A stretch of 11,923 nt of DNA from JANNMJ01 sp031397815 (GTDB lineage Bacteria; Bacteroidota; Bacteroidia; Cytophagales; Hymenobacteraceae). Positions 5,165 to 11,923 of this stretch are shown here, in pieces (the stretch's first letter is position 1; every line of letters begins with the position of its first letter). The notes beneath the pieces are model-generated. The model searched no databases and was not told where the DNA came from. It worked only from the letters and a program-made list of their open reading frames with translations. Both the position numbers and the translations under genes were made by a program. The stretch is taken from assembly GCA_031397815.1 (NCBI GenBank), contig JANNMJ010000009.1, positions 1-11,923 on the forward strand. Reading direction: 5' to 3'.

Positions 5165-8100
5165 TCAAGTAGCCGGTTTCAACGCCCGATACACCACATC
5201 GTGCATCCGCGTGCGGATGTTGTACTGCACGAGGCGCGGGTTGCCGGCGTCGGGGTACACGCGGTTCGAGAGGAAGATGAATACCAGCTTGTGCGTAGGG
5301 TCGGCCCAGGCGCAGGTGCCGGTGAAGCCGGTGTGGCCGAAGGTGCGCGCCGAGGCGTATTGGCTGGTGGGGCCGTGCTGCCCGGCGGCGGGGTCGGAGC
5401 GGTCCCAGCCGAGGCCGCGACGCGATACGTCGCTGCCGCCGCGCACGAACTCCTGCACTACCGGCGTGCGGAAAAACCGCTGCCCGCCGTATGAGCCGGC
5501 TTGCAGGTTCATCTGGAACAGGGTGGCCAAATCGGCGGCGGTGCCGAACAGCCCGGCGTGCCCCGCCACGCCGCCCACGAGCGCGGCGCCTTGGTCGTGA
5601 ACGGTGCCCCAAACTTGCCGACGCCGGAAGGTGGTGTCGCGCTCGGTCGGCGCGATACGGTTCTGCGCGATGCCGTGCTGCAAGGGGTTGAACGTGAGCG
5701 TCGGCAGGCCGAGAGGGGCGTAGAAGTTCTGCCCGACGAACTCGTCGATGCGCTGGCCGAGGAGCTTTTCGCTCATCCGGCGGAGGAGATAAAAGTCCAG
5801 ATCAGAGTACTTGTACTCGGGCTTCTGGTTTTTGGCGCGTGGCGCGACGGCCGATTTCAACGTCCAATGCCACACCGAATCTTCACTGCTGGCGCGCGAG
5901 AACATCGAATCGGCGACCTGATTCGGGAACTCCGGCGACGATGTTTGCGCGTACCAACCGGCGCCGGGACCACCGTGACCGGACTTCGCCATCGTCTGCT
6001 GCCAGTACGGGATGAACGCTTTCAGGCCCGCCTGATGGAGCAGGATATCGCGCACTTTAAGGTCGGCTTTGTCAGTGCCTTTCAGCTCGGGCAGGTAGGT
6101 GCTGATGTTCTCGTCGAGGGCGATGCGGCCTTGGTCCTTGAGGAACATTACGGCCTGCAACGTCGCCGCTACTTTCGTAATCGAGGCGATATCGTAGACC
6201 GTCGAGGCCGTGACGGGCGCCGAACCGGCGTCGTACGTCAGGTGGCCGTAGCCTTTCTCCCAAACCACCACGCCGTCCTTCGCCACCAGCACTTGGCAGC
6301 CGGGCGTAGCGGCGTACGCGATAGCTTCGAGGGCGATGTTATCGAGCTGCGCGAGCGTCCGTGAGTCCATCCCGACGGCTTCCGGCGGCGCGAACCGCAG
6401 ACGACCGAGCGCCGGGAGCGATACGCCGGCGCCGCGCTTGGCCTTCGGCGAAGCCGTAATCGGGAGCTTACCCACCGCCGCCACGGCGCCGAACAGCACC
6501 TGCGGCACCACGCGTTGGCTCACCGGATTGTCTTCGTAGCCGCACACGAGGGTCGGGGCGTCGTCGAAGCTCTTGAGGGCGTAGGGATTGCCCATCGGCA
6601 CCACCACCACCCGCGTGCGGGGGTTATCGGCGCGGAGCTTTTTGATGAACCCGAGGCCCGGATCGCCCAACCCGAAGTTGTGCGCCTGCGGCGTGTTGTT
6701 CATCCCGTGATACGACACGATGACGACGTTAAACGGCCGCAATTCGGGAAGGATCTTGTCGAATACCGAATCCGGCGCGTAGCGGTCGGCCACGGGGAAG
6801 GTGGCGAGGGGCACGTAATGCCCCATCGTCCGCTGAAATTCGTTATCCGGGCCTAAACCCACCGTCACCGACGCCACGCGCAACGTATCGAGGTTGCGGA
6901 GCGGGAGCAGATTGCGCTCGTTGCGCACCACGGTGGTGGCGTGCTCGTAGAGCTGTTGCTGCACCACGTAGGCATCGGGGCGCTCGGGCGGGGTGTTTTC
7001 GAGGCGGTCAGGGCGGAAAAGGGCGGGATTCACGTCGGCCCGATGATTCAGCCCGACCCAATACTTCGCCTTCAGAATCCGCCGGATACTCTGCGCCACC
7101 TGCACCGAATCGAGGGCGCCGGATTTGAGGTCGTCTTTGATGCGCGAGAACGCCTTCGGCACGTCTTCCGTGAAGAGCAGCACGTCGTTGCCCGCCCGCA
7201 GCGCCAACGCGTCGGCTTCGCCCGGCTTATAAAACTTCGTGACGCCCTTCATATTGAGCGCATCGGTGAAAACGAGGCCATCGAACCCCATCTCTTCGCG
7301 CAGCAAACCCGTCACGATAGGCCGCGAGAGGGTAGAAGGGCGGTTCCGCGTGGTATCCACCGACGGCACGTAGAGGTGCGCCACCAACACGCCCATCACG
7401 CCCGCGTCCACGGTGCGGCGGAAGGGGTAGAGGTCTTCGTTCCGAAGCTGCTCCAGCGAATGCGTGACGATGGGAAGCGACAGGTGCGAGTCGGTATCGG
7501 TGTCGCCGTGACCGGGGAAGTGTTTCGCGACCGCCACGATGCCGTAATCCTGCAAGCCCTTGGTGTAGGCCACGGCCCGCCGCGAAACTTCTTCTTTATC
7601 CTCGCCAAACGCCCGGTTCCCGATGACCGGGTTCAGCGGATTGACGTTCACATCGACCACCGGCGAGAACGACACATGCACGCCGAGCTGCTTGAGCCGC
7701 AACGCAATCTCGCGCCCCATCTGATAAATGAACCGCTCATCATCGACGGCGCCGAGCGTCATCTGCCGCGCGTAGTGCAGCGACGAGTCCAAGCGCATAT
7801 CTAAGCCCCATTCCACGTCCATCGAAAGCAGCAGCGGCGTGCGCGCTTCCTTCTGATACCGATTCGTGAGGACCGCCTGCCGATACGGCCCGCCCTGCAT
7901 AAAAATCAGTCCGCCAATGTTGTAGCGCGTAATCAGCTCATCAATCTGCCGGACGTGGTTCGCGTCCTTGTTCGAGTACGCCGCCACCATAAAGAGCTGC
8001 CCGAGCCGCTGATCAGGCGTCAGCGACTGATACACGCTATCCACCCACTGGTCTTCGGCGAGGACCGGCGGCCGTACCGTTGCCGACCGCGACGACGGCA

Positions 8101-8167
8101 CCAACGCCGCCAACCCGCCCAGCAGCAGCAGGATACTCCAAAAAAGCCGCTGGTGAAACAATCGCAT
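5165..8167 (-). CDS. Secreted GH3 glycosidase (NagZ-like) fused to a beta-lactamase-fold serine hydrolase
   Basis: 1000 residues, typical of the Bacteroidota two-domain family. The N-terminus has a signal peptide (hydrophobic 8-23, likely cleavage near residue 29). The GH3 catalytic domain covers about 45-370, with the family signature AKHFPGHGDTDTDSHLSLP (214-232) and the likely nucleophile Asp302 in GFDGLVFTDALNMKG (294-308). The NagZ-type KHFPGHG...DxH loop implies beta-N-acetylhexosaminidase activity, perhaps on muropeptides. A GH3 C-terminal-like region follows (about 400-575). The serine hydrolase domain (about 595-995) shows SITK (662-665, Ser nucleophile and Lys), YSD (787-789, where YxN is more usual) and HTG (945-947). 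An intact active-site set suggests a working second enzyme, possibly a D-Ala-D-Ala peptidase or esterase; substrate unknown. The ATG at 8167 gives the signal peptide directly. No close neighbour on its strand; flanked on both sides by composite palindromic elements. Confidence 0.93.
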   Translation of the reverse strand: MRLFHQRLFWSILLLLGGLAALVPSSRSATVRPPVLAEDQWVDSVYQSLTPDQRLGQLFMVAAYSNKDANHVRQIDELITRYNIGGLIFMQGGPYRQAVLTNRYQKEARTPLLLSMDVEWGLDMRLDSSLHYARQMTLGAVDDERFIYQMGREIALRLKQLGVHVSFSPVVDVNVNPLNPVIGNRAFGEDKEEVSRRAVAYTKGLQDYGIVAVAKHFPGHGDTDTDSHLSLPIVTHSLEQLRNEDLYPFRRTVDAGVMGVLVAHLYVPSVDTTRNRPSTLSRPIVTGLLREEMGFDGLVFTDALNMKGVTKFYKPGEADALALRAGNDVLLFTEDVPKAFSRIKDDLKSGALDSVQVAQSIRRILKAKYWVGLNHRADVNPALFRPDRLENTPPERPDAYVVQQQLYEHATTVVRNERNLLPLRNLDTLRVASVTVGLGPDNEFQRTMGHYVPLATFPVADRYAPDSVFDKILPELRPFNVVIVSYHGMNNTPQAHNFGLGDPGLGFIKKLRADNPRTRVVVVPMGNPYALKSFDDAPTLVCGYEDNPVSQRVVPQVLFGAVAAVGKLPITASPKAKRGAGVSLPALGRLRFAPPEAVGMDSRTLAQLDNIALEAIAYAATPGCQVLVAKDGVVVWEKGYGHLTYDAGSAPVTASTVYDIASITKVAATLQAVMFLKDQGRIALDENISTYLPELKGTDKADLKVRDILLHQAGLKAFIPYWQQTMAKSGHGGPGAGWYAQTSSPEFPNQVADSMFSRASSEDSVWHWTLKSAVAPRAKNQKPEYKYSDLDFYLLRRMSEKLLGQRIDEFVGQNFYAPLGLPTLTFNPLQHGIAQNRIAPTERDTTFRRRQVWGTVHDQGAALVGGVAGHAGLFGTAADLATLFQMNLQAGSYGGQRFFRTPVVQEFVRGGSDVSRRGLGWDRSDPAAGQHGPTSQYASARTFGHTGFTGTCAWADPTHKLVFIFLSNRVYPDAGNPRLVQYNIRTRMHDVVYRALKPAT

Positions 8168-8425
8168 CAGGTACGGAAGAAGGGGCAGAAACAGGCCAAT
8201 GGCCTACGATGAGCGGTATACGGATACGCGGATAACGGGGCTGCCCGCCAACGGTGTTCCCCCGGCAACGCGCAGGAGGCCGTCAAAATTACAGCACCCC
8301 CAGCAAAAAGCCCCACCCAATGCGGGTTTATGAGGTGGATTTGATGTGGGGAGCGGGTGAAATGGTGAGTATCTAAGCTTGAAAGCGGTGGGCTAGCCGG
8401 TTATCGACAGCATTCCTGTAGAGCG

Positions 8426-8596
8426 GGCAACCCCGCTAGGGGTTATCTTCTGGTAGCTTCTATTCCGAAACCGAAACCGGCAGTCCCGTTAGGGACTACC
8501 CTGACGGCGGTTGTTGGGCGGGGGTAGCCCCTAACGGGGCTGCCAAGCGTTTTGCCCTGATTAGCTACCGGAAGATAGCCCCATAACGGGGCTGCC
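8426..8596. repeat. Composite nested palindromic element, copy 2
   Basis: Same plan as 4915-5107. The units are E at 8426-8458 (AACCCC GCTA GGGGTT, then ATCTTCTGGTAGC), F at 8479-8501 (AGTCCC GTTA GGGACT), G at 8521-8544 (AGCCCC TAAC GGGGCT) and H at 8564-8596 (GCTACCGGAAGATAGCCCC, loop ATAAC). The order is again forward, forward, inverted, inverted, with the GGTAGC extension only on the outer units. Units E and F have base changes in both arms that keep the stem paired. Spacers differ in sequence and length from copy 1, so the palindromes rather than the whole block are conserved. Confidence 0.85.
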
Positions 8597-8642
8597 GGGG
8601 CAATACGTCGAACAGCCACGTAATGCCATACGAACCCAACCT

Positions 8643-8676
8643 ACATCCCCACATCCCCCTCACATCCCCACATCAA
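8643..8676. repeat. Short ACATCCCC tandem run
   Basis: ACATCCCC occurs at 8643-8650 and 8651-8658, and again after a CTC interruption, followed by ACATC. The minus strand therefore carries several G4-G5 runs separated by ATGTG-type spacers, which could form a quadruplex. Simple low-complexity sequence; role unknown. Confidence 0.45.
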
Positions 8677-8803
8677 TTCCTAAAACCGCCCAAAACCTGC
8701 TGTTCGTTGAGATAAACCGGTTAATCCTTGAAGGGATGCTGATGCCCGCCCCGCCCCAACGGTGCTTTGGCAAAAGTTTTCACAAACCCCTTTCGTTAAC
8801 CCC

Positions 8804-9667
8804 ATGAAATTCCCGTTTAACTCTCTCCGTCACATCTCTATGCGCGTGGCTATGATGGCCGCACTCTCTTTCGCCGTCGTGGCGTGTAAGAAGGATGATG
8901 ACGACGATCCCAAAACCCCAGCCGAAACCGCCGACGCGGTGGAGAAGGATATGGCCGATAATTTCAGCCAGACGCTCAGCTCCAGTCAGGAAATGATGGC
9001 GTTGGTGGCCGATGCGGCCGATAACGGCACCGTGGCGTACCGCACCAGCACGACGTACCCGACGGTGACGTATCAGGATAAAAAGGCGTCGAACCCCGAT
9101 ACCGTCATCATCGATTTCGGCCCCACCAATACCACCGGGCAATACGGCCGGGCGCGGCGCGGACAGATTATCGGCATTTATTCGGGACCGAAAACGGCGC
9201 CGACTTCCATCCAGATTAAGCCGAATAATTACTACGTCAACGATAATCAGGTCACGGGGCAGGTTCAGCTCAACGTCACTAGCTCCAACAACACTCAAAC
9301 CGTCTGGACGCTCGCCGTCACGGCGAACGTGTTGTTTACGGACGGCAAAACCGCCACCGCCCAAATCAACGGGACGCGCACGCAGGTTGCGGGGAAATCG
9401 ACGCCCGACGTGTCCACCGACGACGCCTTCGTCACCACCGCCACCGGCTCGGCCACGGGGGCGCGCCTCATCAACTACACGTTCGCCATTACGAACCTGC
9501 GCAACGAGCTGAGCTGCTCGCAATTCACGACCGGCACCGTGCAGCTCACCCGCCGCGCCGATACCACGTACAGCCTGCTCCTCGATTTCGGCACCGGCGC
9601 CTGCGATAACGCCGCCCAAGTCACGGTGCAGCCGAGCAACACCACCTACCCCGTAACGTTGCGCTAG
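8804..9667 (+). CDS. Putative surface lipoprotein, uncharacterised Bacteroidota family
   Basis: 287 residues. A type II signal peptide is seen: basic n-region, hydrophobic VAMMAALSFAVVA (15-27) and lipobox Cys28. Cys28 is followed by KKDDDDD (29-35), resembling the Lys/acidic lipoprotein export signals that send Bacteroidota lipoproteins to the cell surface. The mature part is Thr/Asn/Ser-rich and appears all-beta. Segments recall a recurrent uncharacterised lipoprotein family of this phylum: VIIDFGPTNTTGQYGRARRGQIIG (101-124), NNYYVNDNQVTGQV (141-154), STDDAFVTTATGSATG (204-219) and the closing LLLDFGTGACDNAAQVTV (258-275), with Cys238 and Cys267 able to form a disulfide. I know of no assigned function. 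The ATG at 8804 gives a better n-region than the internal ATG at 8840, which would also leave a usable but short signal. It ends 16 bases before the long hairpin at 9684. Confidence 0.82.
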   Translation: MKFPFNSLRHISMRVAMMAALSFAVVACKKDDDDDPKTPAETADAVEKDMADNFSQTLSSSQEMMALVADAADNGTVAYRTSTTYPTVTYQDKKASNPDTVIIDFGPTNTTGQYGRARRGQIIGIYSGPKTAPTSIQIKPNNYYVNDNQVTGQVQLNVTSSNNTQTVWTLAVTANVLFTDGKTATAQINGTRTQVAGKSTPDVSTDDAFVTTATGSATGARLINYTFAITNLRNELSCSQFTTGTVQLTRRADTTYSLLLDFGTGACDNAAQVTVQPSNTTYPVTLR

Positions 9668-9683
9668 CCAACCGGTCTACACA

Positions 9684-9780
9684 GCGAACCTCTGCGGAAC
9701 ACACTGCGTCCTCTGCGAGAACTTATCGTGTTGTTCTCGCAGAGGACGCAGAGGACGCAGAGGTTTTCGCAGAGGTTCGC
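9684..9780. repeat. Very long hairpin of CGCAGAGG repeats
   Basis: The left arm 9684-9722 and right arm 9733-9780 are complementary, apart from one extra repeat (9 bp) in the right arm and a few mismatches around the AACACACT segment. The loop is the ten bases 9723-9732. The right side carries CGCAGAGG five times (9738, 9747, 9756, 9768, 9778), and the left arm carries its complement. Such CTCTGCG-rich repeats recur between genes in many bacterial genomes. It lies 16 bases after the lipoprotein stop and before the kinase gene, so it could end or insulate transcription, but has no T-run. The frame of the kinase runs open back through it, which I take as incidental. Confidence 0.85.
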
Positions 9781-9820
9781 AGAGGAGTTTATCTGTTCAT
9801 CATCATTCCTGCTTTGCTCC

Positions 9821-11020
9821 GTGGTCCCTGATCGTTCTTCTCCGTCTACCATTCGTCGGCCGTCGCGCTTCGTGAAACCGGGGCTGCACGTGGTGGCTTG
9901 GCTGCTGGTTCTTGGGCTGACCCTGCCGTTGTTCCTTCGTCCGGAAGCCCATTCGCCCTACCTGCACGTCCTCGTCGGGTTGGTGCTGATGGTCGGCTTT
10001 TACTATTTCAACACGGAGTGGCTGGTGCCGAAGGTGTTCGAGCGCGGCTATCCGGTGCGGTATCTGACGCTGGTGCTGCTGGTGGGCGGCGGGTTTGTGG
10101 CGCTGCGGGTTGGTATTGAGCAATGGGCGTTCAATAACGAGCTGGTGAGCGTGTTTCCGTCGATGTTTCGGTACCGGATTTATACCGCCGCGCTATTCAG
10201 TACAGCGGCTACCGTGGGGTTTTTGCTCCAATTACTCCACGCCCGTCGCGCGGCTGATTTGCGCGCTCAGGAGCTGCTGCGGCATCAGCAGGAGAGTCAA
10301 TTGCTGCATTTGCGGGCACAGATTAACCCGCATTTTCTGTTTAATACGCTGAATAACATTTACGTTTTGAGCCTGAACGGCTCGAAACAGGCGCCCGATG
10401 CGGTGCTGCGGCTGGCGGGCCTGCTGCGCTACGCGATTTACAGCACCCGTTACCCCACCGTGGCGGTAGCCGATGAGATTGCCCAAATCGAGCAGCTCCT
10501 CGACCTCTACCGCCTGCGCTTCGCCACGCCCCCGGCGCTCCGCCTGACCGTGAAAGTGCCCGCCGCGAGCCTCGGTCGGTTGGAACCGATGCTGCTGATT
10601 CCGCTCGTCGAGAACTGCCTCAAGCACAGCGACCTCGGGCAGCACCCGGCGGCGTTCGTTCACCTGACCCTCGATGTGGAGACCGTGAGCAACAGCCTGC
10701 TCTTCGTGACCGAAAACACCTACGAACCCCACGACCACGCCAAAGACGACACCCCCGGCGTCGGTCTCGCGAACATCCGTCGCCGCTTGGCACTGACGTA
10801 CCCGTCCGGCGCGGCCGATTTATCCACGTTTCTGCACTCCGTTTCCTCGACCGATGCCCACCCGGCGGCGCAGATGTTTCGGGCCGAGCTACGGCTGCCG
10901 CTCGCCCCGCCCACCTCGTCCGCCTCGCCCGCCGCTGTTGCCGACATGGCCGCCCCGCCCGCGCTGGAGCCGCCCGATTTGGCTTACGCCCCCCTCACGT
11001 CCCTGCCCGAACCGTCATGA
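9821..11020 (+). CDS. LytS-like sensor histidine kinase
   Basis: 399 residues from the GTG at 9821. An inner-membrane kinase of the His_kinase (PF06580) class that partners LytTR regulators. Visible: four membrane segments (about 21-39, 47-63, 80-98, 119-139), a coiled-coil linker (140-164), phosphoacceptor His171 in RAQINPHFLFNTLNNIY (165-181), the ATPase N-box LIPLVENCLKHS (259-270) and G-box GVGLANIRRRLALTYP (313-328). There is no extracellular sensor domain, so the stimulus is probably sensed in or near the membrane. A 38-residue Pro/Ala-rich tail (362-399) extends beyond the ATPase fold. The start is uncertain: no ATG lies upstream of TM2. GTG at 9872 would begin right at TM1, and GTG at 9728 would include the hairpin. 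I prefer 9821 because it keeps the basic RRPSR segment before TM1. Its stop overlaps the regulator's ATG by 4 bases. Confidence 0.88.
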   Translation: MVPDRSSPSTIRRPSRFVKPGLHVVAWLLVLGLTLPLFLRPEAHSPYLHVLVGLVLMVGFYYFNTEWLVPKVFERGYPVRYLTLVLLVGGGFVALRVGIEQWAFNNELVSVFPSMFRYRIYTAALFSTAATVGFLLQLLHARRAADLRAQELLRHQQESQLLHLRAQINPHFLFNTLNNIYVLSLNGSKQAPDAVLRLAGLLRYAIYSTRYPTVAVADEIAQIEQLLDLYRLRFATPPALRLTVKVPAASLGRLEPMLLIPLVENCLKHSDLGQHPAAFVHLTLDVETVSNSLLFVTENTYEPHDHAKDDTPGVGLANIRRRLALTYPSGAADLSTFLHSVSSTDAHPAAQMFRAELRLPLAPPTSSASPAAVADMAAPPALEPPDLAYAPLTSLPEPS

Positions 11021-11784
11021 ACGTCCTGCTCGTCGACGACGAATACCTCGCCCTCAGTCTGCTCGGCACCTATCTCGGGCAGTTGCAGCCCGCCGATGAG
11101 TGGCGCGTGGTGGGGCAGTTTCAGCAGCCCCTGCAAGCCCTCGATTTCCTGAGCCGCGAGGCCGTCGATATCCTGTTTCTCGACGTGCAGATGCCGCGCC
11201 TCAGCGGCACCGAGCTGCTGAGGGCGTTGCCGCCGGGCGCCATCCGGCCCATCGTGGTCTTCACGACCGCCTACGACCAATACGCCGTCGAAGCCTTCGG
11301 GCTTGATGCGGTTGATTATCTGCCGAAACCGTTCTCGTTTCCGCGTTTTCTGCAAGCCGCGCAGAAGGCCCGCGCCGCCGTGTTGGCGCGCAACGCCCGC
11401 ACGGAAGCGGCGGCAAGCGTGATGCCGGTAGCCGTTATGGCCGCTTCCGCCGCGCCGCCCACCGCCGAGGCGTATCTCTCGATTCGGGCGGGCGGCCAAT
11501 ACCGGCGCATCCTCTTCGAGCATATCCTGTTCGTGGAGGGCTGGAGCGAATACGTACGCATCCATACCGCGCAGGGCGTCATCACGGTCAACGAGCGCCT
11601 CAAGAATGTGGAGGCGCAGCTCGCGCCCGCCCGGTTCCTGCGCGTCCATAAATCCTTCATCGTGGCGATGGCGCACGTCGAATCCCTCGAAGGCAGCGAG
11701 CTGCACATCGCCGCGCACCGCATCCCCATCAGCCGCGTTCACCGCGACGAAGCTCTTGCGCGGCTGTTTAATGTGGGGGGATAG
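11017..11784 (+). CDS. LytTR-family response regulator
   Basis: 255 residues. It acts as a transcription factor: phosphorylation by the upstream kinase would control DNA binding. The receiver domain (1-120) has acidic pocket Asp7/Asp8, phosphoacceptor Asp56 in ILFLDVQMP (52-60), switch Thr83/Thr84 in VFTTAYD (81-87) and Lys104 in YLPKPF (101-106). A flexible Ala/Pro-rich linker follows (about 121-152). The LytTR DNA-binding domain (about 153-253) has LFVEGWSEYVRIHT (171-184), VNERLKNVEAQL (191-202), FLRVHKSFIVAM (207-218) and ISRVHRDE (238-245). In the first segment the usual EAxxNY is EGWSEY. The ATG lies inside the kinase stop (ATGA), indicating translational coupling and a dedicated pair. 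LytTR proteins bind paired direct repeats of about 9 bp; I saw no convincing pair upstream of the operon, so its targets are unknown. Confidence 0.95.
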   Translation: MNVLLVDDEYLALSLLGTYLGQLQPADEWRVVGQFQQPLQALDFLSREAVDILFLDVQMPRLSGTELLRALPPGAIRPIVVFTTAYDQYAVEAFGLDAVDYLPKPFSFPRFLQAAQKARAAVLARNARTEAAASVMPVAVMAASAAPPTAEAYLSIRAGGQYRRILFEHILFVEGWSEYVRIHTAQGVITVNERLKNVEAQLAPARFLRVHKSFIVAMAHVESLEGSELHIAAHRIPISRVHRDEALARLFNVGG

Positions 11785-11864
11785 GGAAGGAAGAATTGGG
11801 AAATAGGGCGGTGGTTTAGGCATAAAAAAGCGGTCTGGCCGGAAGTTTTTACGGGCAGAACCCG

Positions 11865-11901
11865 ATTGTTTTTAAAGGTATTTTTTAAAAATAAAAACAA
11901 T
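11865..11901. repeat. AT-rich inverted repeat downstream of the regulator
   Basis: ATTGTTTTTA (11865-11874) and TAAAAACAAT (11892-11901) are perfect 10-bp complements around a 17-base AT-rich loop. It sits 81 bases after the regulator's stop, inside a 139-base stretch (11785-11923) far richer in A and T than anything else in the window. It could be a transcription end for the kinase-regulator operon, a binding site, or the edge of a different element beyond the window. The bases are seen; the role is open. Confidence 0.5.
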
Positions 11902-11923
11902 AGGTTAATGAATAAACCAAAAA

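Larger units (their letters stand above)
8168..8803. other. Long intergenic region with repeats, divergent promoters expected
   Basis: 636 bases between the divergent GH3 and lipoprotein genes. It contains an isolated half-unit TAACGGGGCTGCC (8233-8245) identical to the end of the palindromes at 8532-8544, the second composite element (8426-8596), and a short ACATCCCC tandem run (8643-8676). A 12-bp inverted repeat, TTGATGTGGGGA at 8341-8352 and its complement at 8665-8676, brackets the element. No open frame with coding character, no RNA gene and no clear TTG/TAnnTTTG promoter was found. Confidence 0.55.

Noticed and set aside
5501..6364. Long plus-strand open frames opposite the GH3 gene (also 6941-7804)
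   Set aside because: They are antisense shadows of a high-GC coding region; the minus-strand frame has full catalytic motifs in two domains, and these have none.
8780..9619. Minus-strand open frame opposite the lipoprotein gene
   Set aside because: The plus-strand frame has a signal peptide, lipobox and family-like motifs; the antisense frame is Gly/Arg/Val-rich with no recognisable domain.
9728..9820. N-terminal extension of the kinase from GTG 9728
   Set aside because: The extra residues come from the CGCAGAGG hairpin and have no relation to the kinase family; they look like an incidental open frame.

Overview
The window is about 11.9 kb of GC-rich chromosomal DNA (roughly 60% GC by eye), densely coding on both strands. 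It reads as a member of the Bacteroidota, most likely a high-GC Cytophagales such as Hymenobacteraceae; the genus is a guess. The evidence is the roughly 1000-residue GH3/serine-hydrolase fusion, a LytS-type kinase with a LytTR regulator, a lipoprotein whose Cys is followed by an acidic stretch as in surface lipoproteins of this phylum, and the general lack of Shine-Dalgarno sequences. No RNA gene, CRISPR array, transposase or phage gene was seen.

Layout. 1-213: short palindromes with no gene. 214-2183, minus strand: a class I SAM methyltransferase (1263-2183) followed by a Ppx/GppA phosphatase (214-1179), possibly co-transcribed. 2344-3710, plus strand: dapF and a GNAT acetyltransferase 29 bases apart, a likely operon. 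3711-3897: three perfectly tandem 42-bp palindromic units between convergent genes. 3898-4842, minus: an inward-rectifier potassium channel. 4843-5164: a composite palindromic repeat. 5165-8167, minus: a secreted GH3 (NagZ-like) plus beta-lactamase-fold protein. 8168-8803: a long gap with a second copy of the composite repeat. 8804-9667, plus: an uncharacterised lipoprotein. 9684-9780: a very long hairpin. 9821-11784, plus: a LytS-like sensor kinase and LytTR regulator overlapping by 4 bases. 11785-11923: an abruptly AT-rich tail.

The genes are mostly ordinary and do not form one system. Two touch peptidoglycan: DapF makes meso-diaminopimelate, and the GH3/serine-hydrolase protein probably acts on wall fragments outside the cytoplasm. 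The kinase and regulator form a complete two-component pair with no visible target; the lipoprotein just upstream is a candidate partner only by position.

The unexpected content is non-coding. Two loci about 3.3 kb apart share the same nested plan of four palindromes (two forward, then two inverted) with unrelated spacers, and two of the palindromes carry paired, compensating base changes. A separate 42-bp array places a centre of dyad symmetry every 21 bp. I see no sign of a new protein system; these repeat architectures are what deserve a second look.
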